Below are positions 40,075-49,759 of a stretch of 64,000 nucleotides of DNA, piece by piece. The notes beneath the pieces are model-generated. The model saw only the letters and a list, made by a program, of their open reading frames with translations. It did not search any database and had not been told where the DNA came from. Origin of the DNA: Bifidobacterium breve. Lineage in GTDB: Bacteria; Actinomycetota; Actinomycetes; Nanopelagicales; Nanopelagicaceae. The stretch is from assembly GCA_945860245.1 (NCBI GenBank), contig CAMAPO010000002.1:1-64000 (forward strand). The letters run 5' to 3'. The translations under genes were made by a program, and so were the position numbers. The stretch's first letter is position 1. Every line of letters starts with the position of its first letter.

Positions 40075-41070
40075 ATGGCCAAGCGCATCCTTTCCGGCAT
40101 TCAGCCGACGAGCGACTCGTTCCACCTAGGTAATTACCTAGGTGCGCTCAAGCAATGGGTCGAGCTGCAAGAGGGAAATGATGCTTTCTACTGCATCGTA
40201 GATTTGCACGCCCTTACTGGAGAAATTGACCCAGCGTTATTGCGGAAAAGAATTTTGGCTTCGGCTGCACAATTAATCGCTCTCGGAATTTCACCTGAGA
40301 AGTCAACTTTATTTGTCCAATCACATGTGTCCGAACATAATCAACTCGGTTGGATTATGGAATGTATCGCTGGCTTTGGTGAAGCCAACCGGATGACGCA
40401 ATTTAAGGATAAGTCCGCCAAGGGCGGCGCAGACTCAGCTCGAGTTGGCTTATTTACTTATCCGATGTTGCAAGCAGCTGATATTCTTTTATATCAAGCA
40501 CATTATGTTCCGGTTGGCGAAGATCAGAGACAACATATTGAGTTAACTAGAGATTTAGCTACACGCTTTAATACTCGTTTTGGCGATACATTCCAAATTC
40601 CTGAGGGATATATCCTCAAATCTGGTGCCAAGATTTATGATTTACAAGAACCAAGAAATAAAATGAGCAAATCTTCGGGTTCAGCCGCTGGTGTACTTGA
40701 AATTTTAGATACCCCAGAGGCAAATGCTAAGAAGATTAAGAGCGCTACTACCGATGCAGGTCGCGAAGTTAGATTTGATGAAAAAGATAAGCCTGGAATA
40801 AGCAATTTACTCACTATCCACTCTGCGCTTTCTGGAAAGAAAATTAGTGAGTTAGAAAATGAATTTGCCGGCCAAGGTTATGGTGATTTCAAAGGTGCAG
40901 TCGCGGAAGTCGTGGTGGAATATTTACGGCCGATTCGCGCTCGAGCCCTTGAACTCTTAGAAGATGAGCGCAACCTCGTTCAAATTCTTCATATCGGCGC
41001 CGATAAAGCGCGCACCGTGGCTAGTAAAACGGTTGCCGAAAGCTATAAGAATTTAGGTTTGGTGCTCTAA
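40075..41070 (+). CDS. trpS: Tryptophan-tRNA ligase
   Basis: The class I synthetase of 331 residues has '[19 protein letters not shown]' (HIGH equivalent HLGN) and '[12 protein letters not shown]' (KMSKS). '[25 protein letters not shown]' (quoted part '[17 protein letters not shown]') is typical of bacterial TrpRS. A weak -10 (GAGAAT, 6 nt before ATG) suggests its own leaderless start. It overlaps the next gene by 1 nt. Confidence 0.96.
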   Translation: MAKRILSGIQPTSDSFHLGNYLGALKQWVELQEGNDAFYCIVDLHALTGEIDPALLRKRILASAAQLIALGISPEKSTLFVQSHVSEHNQLGWIMECIAGFGEANRMTQFKDKSAKGGADSARVGLFTYPMLQAADILLYQAHYVPVGEDQRQHIELTRDLATRFNTRFGDTFQIPEGYILKSGAKIYDLQEPRNKMSKSSGSAAGVLEILDTPEANAKKIKSATTDAGREVRFDEKDKPGISNLLTIHSALSGKKISELENEFAGQGYGDFKGAVAEVVVEYLRPIRARALELLEDERNLVQILHIGADKARTVASKTVAESYKNLGLVL

Positions 41071-42065
41071 TGAAACTTCGATCCAGTATTTCAATCCTGG
41101 CGCTAGTGCTTGTGGCGGCAATTTCCAGCCCCACCACGGCTAACGCTGCCACCAAGATTTGTATCGCATATGACATTGGTGGTCTAGGGGATCGTTCATT
41201 TAACGATGCGACGCTGGCCGGAGTCAAAAAAGCACAGGATCAATTCACCTTTACCTTTGAAGGTGTTGTCACAGATGGCACTGCAGCAGATCGAATTAAA
41301 CGATTACGCACTCTTGCCGTAAAAAATTGTGCAGCGATTGTTGCCGTAGGCGCTGAATATAAAAAAGCGGTAGATCAGTTATCAAGTGAATTTCCAAATC
41401 TCCAATTTGCGATTATTGGTGATGCTTCAATAGCCTCACTTAACGTAACTTCAATTGTATTTTCCGATATACAAGGGGCATTCTTGGCCGGCTTTAGCGC
41501 TGCTTTAACTACCAAGTCTGGAAAAGTTGCGATGATCACTACTCCGTCGAATGCAGATAACTATCAAAGCGGCTTTTTAGCAGGTGTTATAGCAAGCAAA
41601 AAGAAGGTTCGCACTTTTGTTAATTACACTGCCACAGATATAGATATGGCCACCTCTTCCTTAATTAAAGGGGGAATTGATGTAATTTACACAGCAATTT
41701 CGGGTTCAGCAGATGATGCTTTTGAGGCGATCGTGAAGGCAAATACCGCAAAGAATCGCAAAAAGAACGCAAGTGATGTCTATTTGATTCTTACCGAACC
41801 TGATTTATATTTGACAGTCACTCCAAATACTGCAAAGTACTTAGTTGCATCGGTTGTTAAGCGCGTAGACAGCGCGATTGAAGATGTAATTGGCGCCGCC
41901 ATAAGCGGTAGTCAAATCTCTGACGTGCTCGATGCCGAGCTGGGGGTATATGGTCGTCGCTACACAATTTCTGATAAAGGAATTGAAATAGTTCTTAAAT
42001 CAAAAGTATTATTGGCGCAAGCTACGGTCATAAATGCGGCGGCGATTGCAGCATATGAAAGTTGA
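41070..42065 (+). CDS. BMP-family extracytoplasmic binding protein (nucleoside receptor type)
   Basis: The 331-residue protein has a Sec signal peptide ('ISILALVLVAAISSPTTANA') without a lipobox cysteine and a BMP/PnrA fold: 'ICIAYDIGGLGDRSFNDATL', 'AIIGDASIASLNVTSIVFSD', 'FLAGFSAALTTKSGKVAMI'. PnrA/BmpA-type receptors bind purine nucleosides, and the downstream cdd-deoA-add genes agree with that role. No matching ATPase or permease gene is in the window. Confidence 0.88.
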   Translation: MKLRSSISILALVLVAAISSPTTANAATKICIAYDIGGLGDRSFNDATLAGVKKAQDQFTFTFEGVVTDGTAADRIKRLRTLAVKNCAAIVAVGAEYKKAVDQLSSEFPNLQFAIIGDASIASLNVTSIVFSDIQGAFLAGFSAALTTKSGKVAMITTPSNADNYQSGFLAGVIASKKKVRTFVNYTATDIDMATSSLIKGGIDVIYTAISGSADDAFEAIVKANTAKNRKKNASDVYLILTEPDLYLTVTPNTAKYLVASVVKRVDSAIEDVIGAAISGSQISDVLDAELGVYGRRYTISDKGIEIVLKSKVLLAQATVINAAAIAAYES

Positions 42066-42453
42066 TTGGGATTTACTGAAATCACACGCTGTTATTGCGA
42101 TGAAGCAAGCCTATGCGCCTTACTCTAAATTTCCGGTCGGAGTTGCGGCGCTTGTCGACGATGGCCGCATAATTTCAGGCTGCAACGTGGAAAATGCTAG
42201 TTATGGTCTAACTTTATGTGCCGAATGCGGTCTCATCTCAACGCTTATCAATAGCGGTGGCGGGCGTTTGGTTGCATTTACTTGCGTTGATATTTCAGGA
42301 AATTACTTAATGCCATGTGGGCGTTGTCGCCAATTGTTGCAAGAGCATGGCGGATCAAATTTACAGTTAATGACAGATACTGGTGTTAAGCCGCTGTCAG
42401 ATCTTTTACCTTGGGCTTTTGGTCCCGAAGAGATTGATAAGCGCCTTGACTAA
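42055..42453 (+). CDS. cdd: Cytidine deaminase
   Basis: Cdd deaminates (deoxy)cytidine to (deoxy)uridine. From ATG 42055 it has 132 residues, with zinc ligands in 'LTLCAECGLISTL' (CAE) and 'MPCGRCRQLL' (PCxxC), and 'YAPYSKFPVGVAAL'. The start overlaps the upstream gene by 11 nt; the track's ATG 42034 would add seven residues. The protein's end overlaps deoA. Confidence 0.95.
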   Translation: MKVDWDLLKSHAVIAMKQAYAPYSKFPVGVAALVDDGRIISGCNVENASYGLTLCAECGLISTLINSGGGRLVAFTCVDISGNYLMPCGRCRQLLQEHGGSNLQLMTDTGVKPLSDLLPWAFGPEEIDKRLD

Positions 42454-43756
42454 TCAGGCTAATTCAGGGATTGAACCTTTTGCAGCAGTTGAAATAATTG
42501 CAGCAAAACGGGATCGCAATGAGTTAAGCGACAAAGAAATTGACTGGACTGTAGATGCCTACACCCGTGGGGTAATCGCAGATGAACAAATGTCGGCGCT
42601 GCTAATGGCAATTCTTTTAAACGGAATGAATTCACGAGAAATTTCTCGTTGGACAAATGCCATGATCAACTCTGGCGAGCGAATGAATTGGTCTGTGCTA
42701 GATCGACCAACTGTAGATAAGCATTCAACCGGCGGCGTAGGCGATAAAATTACCCTTCCTCTCGCACCGCTCGTTGCTGCTTGTGGTGGAGCAGTACCCC
42801 AGCTTTCTGGTCGCGGGCTAGGCCACACTGGTGGCACCTTGGATAAACTTGAATCAATTCCCGGCTGGCGCGCTTCACTGTCAAATGATGAGATGTTAAA
42901 AGTCTTGCAAGATACTGGTGCTGTAATCTGTGCGGCAGGAGCTGGGTTAGCGCCAGCGGATAAAAAGTTATATGCCTTGCGTGATGTGACTGCAACAGTT
43001 CAAGCTATCCCGCTTATCGCATCTTCAATCATGTCGAAGAAGATAGCTGAAGGAACTTCCGCACTAATCTTGGATGTTAAGACCGGCAGCGGTGCATTTA
43101 TGAGCGATCCTGCTCAAGCAGGAGAACTTGCGCGAACTATGGTGCAACTTGGTCTTGATGCGGGTGTTAAAACCCGCGCACTTGTCACCGCGATGGATGT
43201 TCCGCTGGGGCTAACAGCCGGGAATGCCCTTGAAGTACGCGAATCTATTGAGGTTTTAGCCGGTGGCGGACCTGCCGACGTGGTTGAGTTAACCATTCTT
43301 CTAGCCCGCGAGATGATCGATGCTGCAGGAATTATTGGAAAAGATCCTGCGGATGCGCTTAAGGATGGATCTGCAATGGATCACTGGAAGCGAATGATTT
43401 CTGCGCAAGGTGGCGATTTGGATGCAAAGCTTCCAGTAGCGCGAGAAAAGCACGTGATCACTGCAGATGAATCAGGAGTTATGACCAAGATGGATGCGAT
43501 GAAAATTGGTCTTTCGGCTTGGCGGTTAGGTGCAGGTCGCTCAAAGCAAGGCGAGAAAGTGCAAGCCGGTGCAGGAATTGAAATGCATGCAAAGCCTGGT
43601 GACTACATTAAAAAGGGGCAACCGCTGCTGACCTTACACACCGATGAGCCAGCAAGATTCGAGCGTGCAATAGAGATTTTAAGTGGCGCTATAGAGATAA
43701 AGGAAAATGGCAAGGTAGAACGCCTGCCGCTAGTTATTGAACGGATTACCGGATGA
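42446..43756 (+). CDS. deoA: Thymidine phosphorylase
   Basis: DeoA splits thymidine or deoxyuridine to base and deoxyribose-1-P. Conserved parts are '[20 protein letters not shown]', '[20 protein letters not shown]', '[20 protein letters not shown]' and '[13 protein letters not shown]'. I take TTG 42446, overlapping cdd by 8 nt, which gives 436 residues, the family's usual size. The track start at 42383 is deep in cdd. It overlaps add by 4 nt. Confidence 0.96.
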   Translation: MTNQANSGIEPFAAVEIIAAKRDRNELSDKEIDWTVDAYTRGVIADEQMSALLMAILLNGMNSREISRWTNAMINSGERMNWSVLDRPTVDKHSTGGVGDKITLPLAPLVAACGGAVPQLSGRGLGHTGGTLDKLESIPGWRASLSNDEMLKVLQDTGAVICAAGAGLAPADKKLYALRDVTATVQAIPLIASSIMSKKIAEGTSALILDVKTGSGAFMSDPAQAGELARTMVQLGLDAGVKTRALVTAMDVPLGLTAGNALEVRESIEVLAGGGPADVVELTILLAREMIDAAGIIGKDPADALKDGSAMDHWKRMISAQGGDLDAKLPVAREKHVITADESGVMTKMDAMKIGLSAWRLGAGRSKQGEKVQAGAGIEMHAKPGDYIKKGQPLLTLHTDEPARFERAIEILSGAIEIKENGKVERLPLVIERITG

Positions 43757-44847
43757 GCACTTTAAATAAGATACCAACAGCAAATCAAGTCAAACGTTTA
43801 CCCAAGGCTTTGCTACATGATCACTTAGATGGCGGGCTCCGTCCGCAAACAATTATCGATATTGCTAAAGAGATTGGCCACGAGCTTCCAAGTTACGATG
43901 CCACCGAACTCGCTGAATGGTTTCGGGTATCTTGTGATTCTGGATCTTTAGTCCGTTACCTAGAAACTTTTGCTCATACAGTTGCAGTGATGCAACGCAC
44001 CGAAGATATTATTCGAGTGGCGCGCGAATGTGCGGTTGACCTAGCACAAGATGGCGTCGTTTATGCAGAAGTGCGAATGGCGCCAGAACTTTTAACAGAG
44101 AAGGGTTTAACTTTACCTGCAGCGATTGAAGCGATTCTGGAAGGCTTTCGTGCTGGCGAAAAAGATGCTAAGGCGGAAGGAAATATTATCCGCACGACGC
44201 TGCTGCTCTGCGGAATGCGCCAAAATGATCGCTCTCAAGAAGTCGCTGAACTAGCTGTTAAATACCGCGAACGTGGCGTCGTTGGCTTTGATATCGCCGG
44301 CCCAGAAGATGGTTTTCCACCAAGTGATCAGTTAGATACCTTTGAATACCTGCGCCGTGAAAATGCCCATTTCACTATCCACGCTGGTGAGGCATATGGA
44401 CTTCCATCTATTTGGGAAGCGATTCAACTCTGTGGCGCTGAACGTTTGGGACATGGCGTGCGCATAATTGACGATATCGATTTAAATCACACGCCACCAA
44501 GGTTGGGTCGCCTTGCAGCATATGTTCGTGATCGGCGAATTCCGTTGGAAATGTGTCCTTCTTCAAATATTCAAACTGGCGCAGCCGTAAATTTTGCAGA
44601 CCACCCGATCGGCGATTTAGCAAAGCTACGTTTTCGCATAACCGTTAATACCGATAATCGCTTAATGTCAGCGACTTCAATGAGTCGCGAGATGAATGAG
44701 CTTGTCAGCGCATTTAATTGGAACTTTCTAGATTTGCAGCGCGTAACAATTAATGCGCTAAAGAGTGCATTTATACCTTTTGAAGAGCGATTGGCAATAA
44801 TTGAAACAGTAGTGAAGCCAAGATTTTTAACAATCTCTGGCGAGTAA
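43753..44847 (+). CDS. add: Adenosine deaminase
   Basis: The 364-residue amidohydrolase has metal ligands in '[14 protein letters not shown]', '[18 protein letters not shown]', the catalytic 'GHGVRIIDD' and '[13 protein letters not shown]'. It converts (deoxy)adenosine to (deoxy)inosine, the substrate of the PNP encoded nearby on minus. It is coupled to deoA by ATGA. It ends three bases from the convergent aldehyde dehydrogenase gene, with no terminator. Confidence 0.96.
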   Translation: MSTLNKIPTANQVKRLPKALLHDHLDGGLRPQTIIDIAKEIGHELPSYDATELAEWFRVSCDSGSLVRYLETFAHTVAVMQRTEDIIRVARECAVDLAQDGVVYAEVRMAPELLTEKGLTLPAAIEAILEGFRAGEKDAKAEGNIIRTTLLLCGMRQNDRSQEVAELAVKYRERGVVGFDIAGPEDGFPPSDQLDTFEYLRRENAHFTIHAGEAYGLPSIWEAIQLCGAERLGHGVRIIDDIDLNHTPPRLGRLAAYVRDRRIPLEMCPSSNIQTGAAVNFADHPIGDLAKLRFRITVNTDNRLMSATSMSREMNELVSAFNWNFLDLQRVTINALKSAFIPFEERLAIIETVVKPRFLTISGE

Positions 44848-44850
44848 TTA

Positions 44851-45723
44851 CTAAACCCCGATGGGGTGCCAGACCGTTTTTGCTTCCATAAATGCATAAA
44901 TACGCGTGGGCGAGAGCGCTCCATCAAAGCTATGGATACGCTTTAAGTTTTCGGCACCTGCCACTTTAATCTCGCTGCGCTTCTTCTTATCGATCCCAGA
45001 GATATCAAAACCATCAATATCCATATGCGATGCTGCCCACGGTGCAAGCTCATCGTGAGATCCAGTTAAGATATTTATTACACCTGCAGGAAGATCACTC
45101 GTTGCCAAAACTTCAGCAAAACTCATCACGGCAATCGCTGCTGATCCCGGTACTAGCGCTACGACGGTATTGCCAGAGACAATCGCAGGAGCGATTGCAT
45201 CGATAAAGGCCAGAAAACTTTCCGCTGGTGCAACTGCAATTACACCCTGGGGTTCAGGGATGGTGAAGTTGTAGTAAGGGCCAGATACTGGGTTTGTAGC
45301 ACCAAAAGCCGCCGATAATTTATCGCTCCATCCCGCATACCAAACCCAACGATCGATCGCCACCAGGACTTCATCGTGAGCCTTCTTTGCCGTAACTCCA
45401 CTTGCGAGAGAAATTTCTGAAGCGAATTGGTCGGCCCTACCTTCCAACATTTCAGCGATTCGGTAGAGAATTTGTCCGCGGTTGTATGCGGTGGCTTTCG
45501 CCCAACCACTCTGCGCAGCACGCGCTGCAACTACGGCATCACGTAAATCTTTGCGCGATGCCAGGCAGGGATTTGCGATAAAGCCAGATTTATTGCTACT
45601 GACTTCATAAACTCGTCCAGATTCGCTACGAGGGAATGCGCCATTTATAAATAACTTAAAAGTCTTCTTTACTTCTAAGCGAGGGGCTGACTTATTTGTA
45701 GATCTCTTCTTGGGAGAAGCCAT
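44851..45723 (-). CDS. Short aldehyde dehydrogenase-like protein lacking the catalytic domain
   Basis: The 290-residue protein matches only the N-terminal, NAD-binding part of aldehyde dehydrogenases: 'LFINGAFPRSESGRVYEVSS', 'AFIDAIAPAIVSGNTVVALV', 'GVINILTGSHDELAPWAASH'. The 'ELGGK' motif and the catalytic cysteine region are absent, and no frame downstream restores them. It follows a full-length ALDH gene with no gap. Adjacent full and partial ALDH genes next to deoC occur in other actinobacteria, so it may be a non-catalytic partner rather than debris. Its reading frame is intact. Confidence 0.85.
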   Translation of the reverse strand: MASPKKRSTNKSAPRLEVKKTFKLFINGAFPRSESGRVYEVSSNKSGFIANPCLASRKDLRDAVVAARAAQSGWAKATAYNRGQILYRIAEMLEGRADQFASEISLASGVTAKKAHDEVLVAIDRWVWYAGWSDKLSAAFGATNPVSGPYYNFTIPEPQGVIAVAPAESFLAFIDAIAPAIVSGNTVVALVPGSAAIAVMSFAEVLATSDLPAGVINILTGSHDELAPWAASHMDIDGFDISGIDKKKRSEIKVAGAENLKRIHSFDGALSPTRIYAFMEAKTVWHPIGV

Positions 45724-47157
45724 TTACTTTCCCTCCTTCAAATATGCCGCTAGTCCGTGTTTGCCGCCTTCGCGACCCCAACCAGATTCTTTATATCCGC
45801 CAAATGGGGAAGCGGGGTCAAATTTATTAAAGGTATTAGCCCAAACAACACCGGCGCGAAGTTGTTGTGTTGCCCACAAGATGCGTGAGCCTTTCTCGCT
45901 CCAGACGCCGGCTGATAAACCAAAGGGTGTGTTATTGGCTTTCTCGATCGCCTCTTGCGGAGTACGGAAGGTGAGAATCGAAAGCACTGGACCAAAAATC
46001 TCTTCTCGTGCGATACGGTGAGCCTGCGTTACACCAGTAAAAATAGTTGGTGCAAACCAAAAACCTTTTGCAGATAAGGTGCAAGCAGGGCTCCAACGTT
46101 CTGCACCTTCTGCATCGCCTGCGCTTGCTAACTCTTGAATTTTGCTTAGTTGTTCACGAGAATTTATCGCACCAAGATCTGTGTTCTTATCTAGCGGATC
46201 ACCAACGCGTATTTTCGCCATTCTAATTTTGAGTTTCTCAATTAACTCATCAGCAATTCCTTCTTGCAGAATTAAGCGAGATCCAGCGCAGCAGACGTGG
46301 CCCTGATTGAAAAATATGCCGTTAACAATGCCTTCTACCGTCTCATCTAAGGGCGCATCGTCAAAGACGACATTTGCGCCTTTGCCACCTAGTTCGAGGG
46401 TAGCTTTCTTATTGGTGCCAGCGATAGCGCGGGCAATCTTCTTGCCAACATCGGTAGAACCGGTAAAGGCGATCTTATGGATACCTGGATGGTTAACAAT
46501 TGCAGCTCCAGTAGAACCATCACCTGTAACAATATTTACCACACCATCTGGAAGTTCGGCTTGTTGGCAGACTTCGGCAAATAAAAGCGCAGTTAGTGAT
46601 GTTGTTTCTGCTGGCTTTAAGACCACGGTATTGCCGGTTGCTAAAGCTGGTGCGACCTTCCAAGCGAGCATAAGCAATGGAAAGTTCCAGGGAATAATCT
46701 GGCCAGCGACTCCGTGAGGTTGTGGAGATTTACCTAAGCCAGCGTAATCTAATTTATCTGCCCATCCTGCGTGATAAAAGAAATGTGCTGCAACTAGCGG
46801 AATATCAATATCTCGAGTCTCGCGAATTGGCTTACCGTTATCTAAAGTCTCGAGTACTGCAAATTCACGGGCGCGCTCTTGCAGGATTCGCGCAATACGA
46901 TATAAATACTTACCACGTTCTTTACCAGATAATTTAGACCAAGTTTTGGTGTACGCCTTTTGTGCAGCAGTAACCGCCTTATCAACATCACTTACCCCAC
47001 CGAGTGATATCTGACTTAAAACTTCTTCGGTTGCTGGATTTATCGTTGCAAAATGTTTCTTACCTGGCACAAATTTTCCATCAATGAAGTGGCCATATTT
47101 TGCCTTGATATCCACGATTGCGCGAGATTCAGGAGCTGGTGCATATTCGAAAGTCAT
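45724..47157 (-). CDS. NAD(P)-dependent aldehyde dehydrogenase
   Basis: The 477-residue enzyme has 'IIPWNFPLLMLAWKVAPALA', 'IAFTGSTDVGKKIA', catalytic Glu in 'LELGGKGANVVFDDA', catalytic Cys in 'FFNQGHVCCAGSRLI' and 'EEIFGPVLSILTF'. It follows deoC in the same direction, so acetaldehyde from deoxyribose-5-phosphate is the likely substrate (inference). The short ALDH-like gene follows directly. Confidence 0.93.
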   Translation of the reverse strand: MTFEYAPAPESRAIVDIKAKYGHFIDGKFVPGKKHFATINPATEEVLSQISLGGVSDVDKAVTAAQKAYTKTWSKLSGKERGKYLYRIARILQERAREFAVLETLDNGKPIRETRDIDIPLVAAHFFYHAGWADKLDYAGLGKSPQPHGVAGQIIPWNFPLLMLAWKVAPALATGNTVVLKPAETTSLTALLFAEVCQQAELPDGVVNIVTGDGSTGAAIVNHPGIHKIAFTGSTDVGKKIARAIAGTNKKATLELGGKGANVVFDDAPLDETVEGIVNGIFFNQGHVCCAGSRLILQEGIADELIEKLKIRMAKIRVGDPLDKNTDLGAINSREQLSKIQELASAGDAEGAERWSPACTLSAKGFWFAPTIFTGVTQAHRIAREEIFGPVLSILTFRTPQEAIEKANNTPFGLSAGVWSEKGSRILWATQQLRAGVVWANTFNKFDPASPFGGYKESGWGREGGKHGLAAYLKEGK

Positions 47158-47180
47158 CGCTTAAACCCGTATCTTCTCTC

Positions 47181-48128
47181 TTAATCAATCGTTACGTAGT
47201 TAGGGCTAGCGTAGTAGCCATCGTCCATTTTCATACGTTGCATAAGCAAGTCATTGAGCAGCGCGCTTGCTCCAATACGGAAATACTCTGGTGTGAGCCA
47301 TTCTGGTCCAGCAGTCTCATTAACAAGTACTAATTGCTTGATCGCATCCTTGGTATTTCGAATGCCACCTGCTGGTTTTACTCCGATACGGCGCTGGGTC
47401 ATCTGATAGAAGTCGCTAACTGCTTCCAACATCACCAACACGACTGGTGGGGTAGCGGCGGGAGCGACCTTTCCAGTCGAAGTCTTAATAAAGTCCGCAC
47501 CAGCAAGCATTGCCAGATATGAGGCTTTGCGGACATTGTCGTAAGTTACTAATTCGCCAGTTTCAAAGATTACTTTGAGATGAGCACGATCTCCACAGAC
47601 TTCGCGGATCTTTACAATTTCATCGAAGACCAGACCAAATTGTCCAGATAGAAACGCCCCGCGATCGATAACCATATCTATTTCAGCCGCACCTGCTTCT
47701 ATCGCATCTTGGGTATCTTGAATCTTTACCTCCATAGAGGCGCGACCTGATGGAAATGCAGTTGAGACCGCAGCGACCGGAACATGTTTTCCACCAATTG
47801 CATCTAAATGAGTGCGCGCGATTGCAACCATATCGTTGTAAACGCAGATCGCTCCGACACTTGGCACAGTTGAATCAGTTGGATCAGGACGCACTGCTTT
47901 GGAACAGAGCGCGCGTACCTTTCCTGGCGTGTCAGCGCCTTCCAAAGTTGTTAAATCCACCATTGATATTGCGGTATCAATTGCCCAACGCTTACTGGTT
48001 GTTTTGATACTTCGGGTCGCCAACATGGCTGCGCGTGCATCGGCACCTACTTGATCAACGCCAGGAAGTTGTGCAAGGAAGTGCTTTAAAGAACTTTCAG
48101 TGCCATCGACAATTCCGTAGAAACTCAT
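47181..48128 (-). CDS. deoC: Deoxyribose-phosphate aldolase
   Basis: DeoC splits 2-deoxyribose-5-P into glyceraldehyde-3-P and acetaldehyde. The 315-residue protein has the Schiff-base lysine motif 'ADFIKTSTGKVAPAATPP', 'EIDMVIDRGAFLSGQFG' and 'KPAGGIRNTKDAIKQ'. It is longer than the E. coli enzyme by about 55 residues, mainly at the N-terminus. It overlaps the upstream mutase gene by 4 nt. Confidence 0.95.
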   Translation of the reverse strand: MSFYGIVDGTESSLKHFLAQLPGVDQVGADARAAMLATRSIKTTSKRWAIDTAISMVDLTTLEGADTPGKVRALCSKAVRPDPTDSTVPSVGAICVYNDMVAIARTHLDAIGGKHVPVAAVSTAFPSGRASMEVKIQDTQDAIEAGAAEIDMVIDRGAFLSGQFGLVFDEIVKIREVCGDRAHLKVIFETGELVTYDNVRKASYLAMLAGADFIKTSTGKVAPAATPPVVLVMLEAVSDFYQMTQRRIGVKPAGGIRNTKDAIKQLVLVNETAGPEWLTPEYFRIGASALLNDLLMQRMKMDDGYYASPNYVTID

Positions 48129-49741
48129 GAGAGAAGATCCTTTATCGGTTGGCGAAGTTGATCCAATAACTCCTGTGAGGCAGCTGCATCTTTTGTAATA
48201 ACTTCGATGTAAGACTTCATCTTCGCCTCAGTTCCGCTCGGACGCACAATCATACGGATTCCGCCATCAATCCACAGCCGCAGCCCATCCGTTGGCGGTA
48301 GCCCATCTTGCGGATTCGCTAAATCATCAATCGAGAGGACTAACCGACCTGCGATATGAGTGGGAGGGTTTTTACGAAGTTTGGCAAGAAGTTGAGTTAT
48401 CTGCGAGATATCAGCGACTCGAATCGAAATCTGTTCCGTACCGTGGAATCCATGGCGAGACCAGACTTCATTTAGTAGATCTAACAAAGTTAGGCCTTGC
48501 GATTTTAACTCAGTCGCAATCTGGGCCAGAAGCAAGGCGGCAGAAATACCATCTTTATCATTTACCGTCTCTGAATCTACTGCGTAACCGATCGCCTCTT
48601 CATATCCATAAGCTAAATCTTCAATCTTAGCCAGCCACTTAAATCCAGTTAAAACCTCTTTAAAATCAATCGAATAGTGCGCTGCGATTTTACTTAGCGC
48701 AGAAGATGAAACAATTGAATTTCCAAAACTGCCATGGCTATGTGTACGAGCGATCCATTCTCCGAAAATTACCCCGAGTTCGTCACCGCCCAACATGCGC
48801 CAACCGACCTTTGGATCATTTACCGCGGCAGCGCAGCGATCTGCATCGGGGTCATTTGCAATTACCAAATCGGCACCAAAGTCATGAGCCTTCTTTAACG
48901 CTAAATCAATAGCTCCTGGCTCTTCCGGATTAGGAAATGGCACAGTTGGAAAATCAGGATCTGGCGTGCACTGTTCGTCAACCAGAATCAAAGTAGCAAA
49001 CCCCGCGTGATTGAAGACGCGTTGCACGGTTTCGGTACCAACGCCGTGCATTGCGGTGTAAACAATCTTTAAATCACCAGGCTTTGGTGCGATGAGCGCA
49101 GTCCGGCGAACATATTCTGAAATCAACTCTTCGCCAATAATGCTCCAAGATTCTCCACGAGGCTGATTAGCTAGAGATTTAATAGCCGCAATTTCTTGCG
49201 CAATCAAATTATCTGTAGGGCCAATAATTTGTGAAGCTGCGTATCTTATTCCATCTGCACTGGGACCGATATAAACCTTGTAACCATTATCTTGTGGGGG
49301 ATTGTGGCTGGCGGTAATCATCACACCGACATCACATTTAAGTTGATGGATCGCAAATGCAAGAACTGGGGTGGGAAGCGGGCGGGGCAGAACAAAAACC
49401 TCGAAGCCTGCGCCAACGAAAATTTCCGCGCTTTCAGCGGTGAAATCTTCTGATCCATAACGGGCATCGCGACCGATTACAACGCGCTTCATTCCGCGCT
49501 CTTTCATATAAGCAGAGATACCAGCGGCGGTTCGACCGACCACTGCGCGGTTCATACAAGCCGGTCCCGGTCCGATCGGTCCTCTTAGCCCAGCAGTACC
49601 AAATTGAAGAAACCCAGAAAAGTATTTTTTAAGAACCTCTTCATCGCCTGCTTCGAGCAGTGCACTTAACTCGGCTGCCGTTTTTGGGTCTGGATCATCT
49701 GCTATCCAGGCTTGCACCTCAGCCTTTAACTCTGCGTTCAC
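48125..49741 (-). CDS. Phosphohexomutase-superfamily protein (possible phosphopentomutase)
   Basis: The 538-residue protein has the phosphoserine loop 'VMITASHNPPQDNGYKVY', the metal loop 'ANDPDADRCAAAV', the sugar loop 'GYEEAIGYAVDSETVNDKDG' (quoted 'EEAIGYAVD') and the phosphate loop 'IVRPSGTEAKMKSYIEV'. This long alpha-phosphomannomutase/phosphoglucomutase type lies beside PNP in mycobacteria too (pmmB-deoD). Between PNP and deoC its likely job is to convert (deoxy)ribose-1-P to the 5-P form. The start is GTG 49741 with a leaderless -10 box upstream. Confidence 0.9.
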   Translation of the reverse strand: MNAELKAEVQAWIADDPDPKTAAELSALLEAGDEEVLKKYFSGFLQFGTAGLRGPIGPGPACMNRAVVGRTAAGISAYMKERGMKRVVIGRDARYGSEDFTAESAEIFVGAGFEVFVLPRPLPTPVLAFAIHQLKCDVGVMITASHNPPQDNGYKVYIGPSADGIRYAASQIIGPTDNLIAQEIAAIKSLANQPRGESWSIIGEELISEYVRRTALIAPKPGDLKIVYTAMHGVGTETVQRVFNHAGFATLILVDEQCTPDPDFPTVPFPNPEEPGAIDLALKKAHDFGADLVIANDPDADRCAAAVNDPKVGWRMLGGDELGVIFGEWIARTHSHGSFGNSIVSSSALSKIAAHYSIDFKEVLTGFKWLAKIEDLAYGYEEAIGYAVDSETVNDKDGISAALLLAQIATELKSQGLTLLDLLNEVWSRHGFHGTEQISIRVADISQITQLLAKLRKNPPTHIAGRLVLSIDDLANPQDGLPPTDGLRLWIDGGIRMIVRPSGTEAKMKSYIEVITKDAAASQELLDQLRQPIKDLLS

Positions 49742-49753
49742 AAGAACAGCCTA
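49742..49753 (-). promoter_or_regulatory. Leaderless -10 box of the mutase-deoC-ALDH operon
   Basis: On minus, TAGGCT (49748-49753) lies 6 nt before GTG 49741, in the 18-base gap after the PNP gene. No ribosome site is seen. It suggests a second, leaderless transcript start for this operon. Confidence 0.5.
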
Positions 49754-49759
49754 ATGAGA

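Noticed and set aside
44851-45723. Frameshifted or truncated ALDH pseudogene
   Set aside because: The frame is intact with a regular stop, and similar short ALDH partners next to a full copy occur in other actinobacteria, so I kept it as a gene.
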